From contig JAEWHT010000123.1 in the NCBI GenBank assembly GCA_023387695.1, forward strand, positions 1 to 17,959: DNA of 17,959 nucleotides, written 5' to 3'. The notes under the pieces are model-generated. The model saw only the letters and a program-made list of their open reading frames with translations. It did not search any database and was not told where the DNA came from. Both the position numbers and the translations under genes were made by a program. Shown in pieces: positions 13,892 to 17,959 of this stretch. This DNA is from Pseudomonadota bacterium (GTDB lineage: Bacteria > Pseudomonadota > Alphaproteobacteria > Rhizobiales > Xanthobacteraceae). The stretch's first letter is position 1. Every line of letters begins with the position of its first letter.

Positions 13892-14446
13892 GTGATCGAA
13901 CGGGCAGGGCAAGTGCTCGGTGCGCTGGAGCGCGCGCTGACAGTGATCGCAGTGCTGTTCATGTTCGTGATCATGCTGCTGGTCGTGACAGACGTGTTCA
14001 TGCGTTATGTGCTGAACAGCCCGTTCTCTTTCACCTATGATCTGATCGGGCTCTATCTGCTCGCGGGCGTGTTCTTCTTCACGCTGTCGGATGCCTTGCG
14101 CGAACATGTCCATGTCGGCGTCGACATTCTCTTGTCGCGTTTCTCGCCGACGGGGCGGCGGTTGTCCGAGATCGTCACCGCGCTCGCCGGCCTGTTCGTC
14201 TTCGTCCTGATCTGCAAGGTCGGCTTCGCGCGTGCGTTGGAGAATTACGAGCAGCATGACGTGCTCTCCGGTGCCATCCCCTGGCCGACCTGGATCTCGG
14301 CGGCGCTGGTGCCGTTCGGTTGCGGCGTGCTGGTGCTGCGGCTGGCGCTCCAACTGGTCGGCAATGTGCTGAGCCTCGTCAGCGGACGTGATCTCTATCC
14401 GCTGCCGCCGGTCACCGGCGTCGGCGAAGCGCGCGGCTTCGAGTAA
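13892..14446 (+). CDS. TRAP transporter small membrane subunit, DctQ family
   Basis: A 184-residue membrane protein with four hydrophobic helices at about 16-37, 48-66, 91-111 and 132-155, the standard DctQ topology. The segment after helix 1, MRYVLNSPFSFTYDL, matches the family pattern. It starts with GTG at 13892, seven bases after AGAGGGAG, and lies 27 bases after the binding-protein stop. With DctM it forms the sodium-coupled uptake complex in the inner membrane. Confidence 0.92.
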   Translation: MIERAGQVLGALERALTVIAVLFMFVIMLLVVTDVFMRYVLNSPFSFTYDLIGLYLLAGVFFFTLSDALREHVHVGVDILLSRFSPTGRRLSEIVTALAGLFVFVLICKVGFARALENYEQHDVLSGAIPWPTWISAALVPFGCGVLVLRLALQLVGNVLSLVSGRDLYPLPPVTGVGEARGFE

Positions 14447-14458
14447 CGGCTGGCATCC

Positions 14459-15748
14459 ATGACACCCCTCATCGTTCTCGCTCTGCTGTTCGGCCTGCTC
14501 GCGCTCGGCACGCCCGTCGGTTTCGCCATGGCTTTTTCCGGCTCGGTCGGCCTCGTGATGGTCGGCGGCTTCCCAACGCTCTCAGGCATCCTGGAGACCG
14601 CGCCGCTCTCGACCGTCTCGTCCTACGAGCTGATTACCATCCCGATGTTCCTGCTGATGGCGGATCTCGTGCTGCTGTCGGGCGTGGCGGATGATCTGTT
14701 CAAGACGGCCTCGGCCTGGGTCGGCCGCGTTCCCGGCGGGCTCGGCATGGCGACCGCGCTCGCCGGCGCCGGCTTCGGCGCGATCTGCGGCACCTCGACC
14801 GCGTCGGCTGCGACGCTGTCCTCGACCAGCCTGCCGGCGATGATCCGCCAGGGCTACGAACCGAAGATGGCCGCCGGTGTGGTTGCGATCTCAGGCACAC
14901 TGTCGATGCTGCTGCCGACCAGCGTTGCGCTGGTTATCTTCGGGCTGCTAGCTGAGGTGAACATCGGCAAGCTGCTGATCAGCGGCATCATCCCCGCCAT
15001 CCTCGTCACCATCACCATCATGGCCACGATCTATTTCCTGGTCTGGCAGGATCCGTCGCGCGCACCTGCGGCGAAGTCAGTGTCGTGGCGCGAGAAGTTC
15101 GCGCTGCTGTGGCAGGTCTCGCCGATGGTCGTGCTGTTCTCGATCGTCACAGGGACGATCTATCTCGGCGTCGCGACACCGACCGAGGCCTCCGCCTTCG
15201 GTGCGTTCGGTGCCTTCCTGCTCGCGATCGTCAAGGGCAAGATCACGCCGACCTCGCTCTACAAGACGCTGCTGCGCGCCTGCCACGGCACCTGCATGAT
15301 CATCATGATCCTCGTCGGTGCCTCGATCTTCGGCTATTTCTTCACGCTCACCCATGTGACGCAAGATCTCGTCGCCTGGATCGGTAGCTTGCCGACCTCG
15401 CGCTGGGTGATCATTACATTGATCTTGTGCGGCTATATCGTGCTCGGCTCGTTCATGGACCAGATCGCGATCCTGGTGCTGACCGTGCCGATCGTGCTGC
15501 CGCTGATCAAGACGCTCGGCTTCGATCCGATCTGGTTCGGCGTCATCAAGATCGTCACCGCCGAGGTCGGCATGATCACGCCGCCGGTCGGGCTAAACTG
15601 CTTCATCGTCGCCCGCTACGCCAAGCGGCCAGTGGCGGAGGTGTTCCACGGTACCTTCCCGCACTTCATTGCGCACCTGATTGCGATTGCGATTCTGGTG
15701 GCGTTTCCGTCTATCATCCTCTGGCTGCCCTCGCAGATGGGGCGCTAG
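14459..15748 (+). CDS. TRAP transporter large membrane subunit, DctM family
   Basis: A 429-residue multi-helix transporter subunit. Family segments are GTPVGFAMAFSG near the N-terminus, GAICGTSTASAATLSS and GYEPKMAAGVVAISGTLSML in the first repeat, VATPTEASAFGAFGA mid-protein, and ITPPVGLNCFIVA in the second repeat, which together form the two inverted-repeat scoop motifs for substrate and sodium. The start is 12 bases after the DctQ stop; its ribosome binding site is weak, so translation is probably coupled. It completes a full three-part TRAP system, the apparent entry route for the substrate of the CoA enzymes around it. Confidence 0.95.
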   Translation: MTPLIVLALLFGLLALGTPVGFAMAFSGSVGLVMVGGFPTLSGILETAPLSTVSSYELITIPMFLLMADLVLLSGVADDLFKTASAWVGRVPGGLGMATALAGAGFGAICGTSTASAATLSSTSLPAMIRQGYEPKMAAGVVAISGTLSMLLPTSVALVIFGLLAEVNIGKLLISGIIPAILVTITIMATIYFLVWQDPSRAPAAKSVSWREKFALLWQVSPMVVLFSIVTGTIYLGVATPTEASAFGAFGAFLLAIVKGKITPTSLYKTLLRACHGTCMIIMILVGASIFGYFFTLTHVTQDLVAWIGSLPTSRWVIITLILCGYIVLGSFMDQIAILVLTVPIVLPLIKTLGFDPIWFGVIKIVTAEVGMITPPVGLNCFIVARYAKRPVAEVFHGTFPHFIAHLIAIAILVAFPSIILWLPSQMGR

Positions 15749-15777
15749 AACTAACGAGCCTCCACAAGGAGACCATT

Positions 15778-16944
15778 ATGGATTTCGCGCTCACCGATCG
15801 GCAGGAAGCCATTCGCGACGCCATCGCAAAGATCTGCGAAGGCTTCCCTGATGCCTATTGGCTGAAGAAGGACCACGACGGCGGCTTCCCGCACGATTTT
15901 CACAAGGCGCTGGCCGATGCCGGCTGGCTCGGCATCTGCGTGCCGGAAGAGTATGGCGGCTCCGGGCTCGGCATTACCGAGGCGGCCATCATGATGCGCG
16001 CGATCGCGGAATCCGGTGCCGGCATGTCCGGCGCGTCCGCGGTGCACATCAACGTGTTTGGCCTCAACCCCGTCGTGGTGTTCGGCACCGAGGAGCAGCG
16101 CAAGCGCATGTTGCCGCCGATGGTCGAGGGACGCGAGAAGGCCTGCTTCGCCGTCACCGAGCCCAACACCGGCCTCAACACCACTCAGCTCAAGACCCGC
16201 GCGGTCGCCAAGAACGACCGTTACATCGTCAACGGCCAGAAGGTCTGGATCTCGACCGCGCAGGTCGCGCACAAAATTTTGCTGCTGGCACGCACCACGC
16301 CGCTAGAAGAGGTGCGCTCGCCGACCCACGGCCTCAGCCTGTTCTACACGGACTTCGACCGTAAGAAGATCAAGGTCCACGAGATCGAGAAGATGGGCCG
16401 CAAGATCGTCGATTCCAACGAGCTGTTCTTCGAGGATTTCGAGATCCCGATGGAGGATCGGATCGGCGAGGAAGGCAAGGGCTTCCAGTATATCCTCGAA
16501 GGCATGAATCCCGAGCGCATCCTGATCGCGGCAGAAGCTGTCGGCCTCGGCAAGGTCGCATTGTCGCGCGCGAGCGAATACGCCAAGACGCGCGTCGTGT
16601 TCAACCGTCCCATCGGCAAGAACCAGGGTATCCAGCATCCCCTCGCGGTGAACTGGGTCGAGCTGGAGGCTGCCTGGCTTATGGTGATGTCGGCGGCCTG
16701 GCAGTATGACAAGGGCATGCCGTGTGGCTCTGCCGCCAATGCCGCAAAATATCTCGCCGGTGAAGCCGGCTACCACGCGTGCGAGCAATCCGTAATGACC
16801 CATGGCGGTTTCGGCTATGCCAAGGAATTTCACGTCGAACGCTATTTGCGCGAAAGCCTGATCCCGCGTATCGCGCCGGTCAGCCCGCAACTCGCTCTCA
16901 GCTTCATTGCGGAAAAAGTGTTGGGGCTGGCGAAGTCGTACTAG
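15778..16944 (+). CDS. Acyl-CoA dehydrogenase
   Basis: A 388-residue FAD-dependent dehydrogenase that introduces a double bond in an acyl-CoA and passes electrons to electron-transfer flavoprotein. Domain order is normal: N-terminal helices (MDFALTDRQEAIRD...), the FAD/substrate loop CFAVTEPNTGLNTTQLKTRA, middle beta domain with GQKVWISTA, and C-terminal helices with VFNRPIGKNQGIQHPLA and MTHGGFGYAKE. The common C-terminal catalytic Glu (MCAD Glu376, in YEGT) is absent: that site reads RIAPVS around Pro367. A Glu is present in helix G (Glu246 in GMNPERIL), the location of the catalytic base in isovaleryl-CoA and long-chain dehydrogenases. The start at ATG 15778 has AAGGAGA seven bases upstream. 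Its place between the TRAP genes and a CoA-transferase gene suggests that it acts on the CoA ester of the imported acid. Confidence 0.94.
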   Translation: MDFALTDRQEAIRDAIAKICEGFPDAYWLKKDHDGGFPHDFHKALADAGWLGICVPEEYGGSGLGITEAAIMMRAIAESGAGMSGASAVHINVFGLNPVVVFGTEEQRKRMLPPMVEGREKACFAVTEPNTGLNTTQLKTRAVAKNDRYIVNGQKVWISTAQVAHKILLLARTTPLEEVRSPTHGLSLFYTDFDRKKIKVHEIEKMGRKIVDSNELFFEDFEIPMEDRIGEEGKGFQYILEGMNPERILIAAEAVGLGKVALSRASEYAKTRVVFNRPIGKNQGIQHPLAVNWVELEAAWLMVMSAAWQYDKGMPCGSAANAAKYLAGEAGYHACEQSVMTHGGFGYAKEFHVERYLRESLIPRIAPVSPQLALSFIAEKVLGLAKSY

Positions 16945-16971
16945 AGGTGTGGACTCGCTGGCAGGACCCCG

Positions 16972-17959
16972 ATGACGCCTGACTTTTCCGGCCTGATCCG
17001 TGAAGACGATCTCGTGGTATGCGGGCAGGCGACGGCCGAGCCTATCACGCTGACCGAAGCGCTGATGGCGCAGGCCGGAGATCTTCCGGCGTTCCGGATG
17101 ATGGTCGGGCCGATCTTTTCGGAGACGTTTTCGACAGCCTGCGCACCTAATGTCTCGTTCCAGAGCTATGGCGTGATCGGCAACGCGCGCCGGCTGGCCA
17201 GGGCCGGGCGACTCGACGTGATCCCGAGCAATTACAGCGCCTTCTGCGCGGACTTTGCCTCGCGCCGGCACAAGGCCGATGTCGTGCTGGTGCAGCTTGC
17301 AGAATCGGCCGGACGTTTCAGCGCCAGCCTCTCCAACGACTATGTCATTGATGCCGCACGTAGCGCGCGCCTCGTCATCGCCGAGATCAATCCAGATGCG
17401 CCTTTCACATTCGGGGCGGAGTGGCCGGAAGACGTGCCGATCCACATGCGCGTGGCGGCCGGCCGTTCTCCCGTTGAGTTGGCGTCACCGCCTTTAGATG
17501 ATGTGTCGCGGCAGATCGCCACCTACGCGGCGAGCCTGATCGCAGACGGCAGCACCCTCCAGTTCGGCGTGGGCCGCATTCCGGACGCGATCCTGTCTTC
17601 GCTCTCCCACGCGCGCAATCTCGGCATTCATTCCGGCCTGATCAACGATGCCGTTGTCGATCTGATCGAACGCGGCGTGGTCACGAATGCGGAGAAGGGG
17701 ATTGATCTGGGGCTCACTGTTACCAACCAGGTGATCGGCACCAGGCGCCTCTATCGGTTCGTTCACGAGAACAAGACGGTCTCGGTGCGGCCGACGTCCT
17801 ATACGCACGGACAGGGTACGCTGGCGCAGATCAACCGTCTGGTCGCGATCAACTCGGCGCTTCAGGTTGGGTTGGACGGCAGCGTGAATTCCGAGACGCT
17901 GAACGGCGTTGCGATCGGGGCCATCGGCGGGCAACTCGACTTCGTGCGGGGCGCCAATG
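16972..17959 (+). CDS. Acetyl-CoA hydrolase/4-hydroxybutyrate CoA-transferase family protein, RipA-like (partial)
   Basis: The frame is open from ATG 16972 (AGGA five bases upstream) to the window end: 329 residues visible, with perhaps 90-100 missing. The family is the class I Cat1/AbfT type, recognised by QFGVGRIPDAILSSL, LGIHSGLINDAVVDLIE, YTHGQGTLAQI, INSALQVGLDGSVNSE and the final IGGQLDFVRGA. The motif that normally holds the catalytic Glu (HTEM.SDG) reads HSGLINDA, with Gly222 in place of Glu. A Glu at residue 51 (GPIFSETF) lies where, from memory, the itaconate CoA-transferase RipA of Yersinia has its unusual catalytic Glu61. This supports a RipA-like subfamily rather than a dead enzyme. 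It lies 27 bases after the acyl-CoA dehydrogenase gene and would activate the imported acid with CoA. Confidence 0.87.
   Translation, partial: MTPDFSGLIREDDLVVCGQATAEPITLTEALMAQAGDLPAFRMMVGPIFSETFSTACAPNVSFQSYGVIGNARRLARAGRLDVIPSNYSAFCADFASRRHKADVVLVQLAESAGRFSASLSNDYVIDAARSARLVIAEINPDAPFTFGAEWPEDVPIHMRVAAGRSPVELASPPLDDVSRQIATYAASLIADGSTLQFGVGRIPDAILSSLSHARNLGIHSGLINDAVVDLIERGVVTNAEKGIDLGLTVTNQVIGTRRLYRFVHENKTVSVRPTSYTHGQGTLAQINRLVAINSALQVGLDGSVNSETLNGVAIGAIGGQLDFVRGAN

Noticed and set aside
15427..15777. Longer acyl-CoA dehydrogenase starting inside the DctM gene
   Set aside because: The upstream in-frame stretch overlaps DctM in another frame and is Arg-rich without family similarity. The ATG at 15778 has a good ribosome binding site and gives the normal N-terminus.

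Overview
The window is a dense catabolic and transport region from a GC-rich proteobacterium. Codon use, gene types (TRAP and polyamine-type ABC uptake, molybdenum hydroxylase, amidase, CaiB/MaoC/CitE enzymes) and GC-rich REP-like intergenic palindromes suggest an alphaproteobacterium of the Bradyrhizobium/Rhizobiales type; this is an impression from sequence style, not a proof. No rRNA, tRNA, insertion sequence, CRISPR array or origin was seen. Almost all DNA is coding, and no gap between genes exceeds about 230 bases.

Region A (1-6366, plus strand) reads as one operon that begins outside the window. It holds the tail of an ABC permease, a polyamine/iron-type ABC ATPase, the three subunits of a xanthine-oxidase-family molybdenum hydroxylase (2Fe-2S, molybdopterin and FAD subunits) and an amidase-signature hydrolase. 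Import, hydroxylation and amide hydrolysis in one unit suggest breakdown of an unknown N-heterocycle or amide.

Region B (6448-9119) holds a LysR regulator (minus strand). It is divergent from a fumarylacetoacetate-hydrolase-family protein that carries a twin-arginine signal peptide, followed by a stand-alone periplasmic solute-binding protein. A 130-base set of REP-like hairpins (9127-9259) separates this unit from the convergent next block.

Region C (9303-17959) is organised around one 227-base divergent promoter region (12612-12838). To the left (minus strand) lie a CaiB/BaiF CoA-transferase, a MaoC hydratase, a CitE-like CoA-ester lyase and an IclR regulator. To the right (plus strand) lie a TRAP transporter (binding protein, small and large membrane subunits), an acyl-CoA dehydrogenase and a Cat1/RipA-like CoA-transferase cut by the window end. 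Together they could form a route for an organic acid: TRAP uptake, CoA activation, dehydrogenation, hydration, then retro-Claisen/aldol-type cleavage, under IclR control. The closest known logic is the itaconate/citramalyl-CoA pathway, extended here by an acyl-CoA dehydrogenase that could accept a saturated acid such as methylsuccinate. The substrate is inference.

The points most worth a second look are the Tat-exported FAH-family enzyme, the CoA-transferase that lacks the usual catalytic Glu but has an N-terminal Glu, the divergent promoter region with repeated elements over both promoters, and the complete CoA pathway of Region C.
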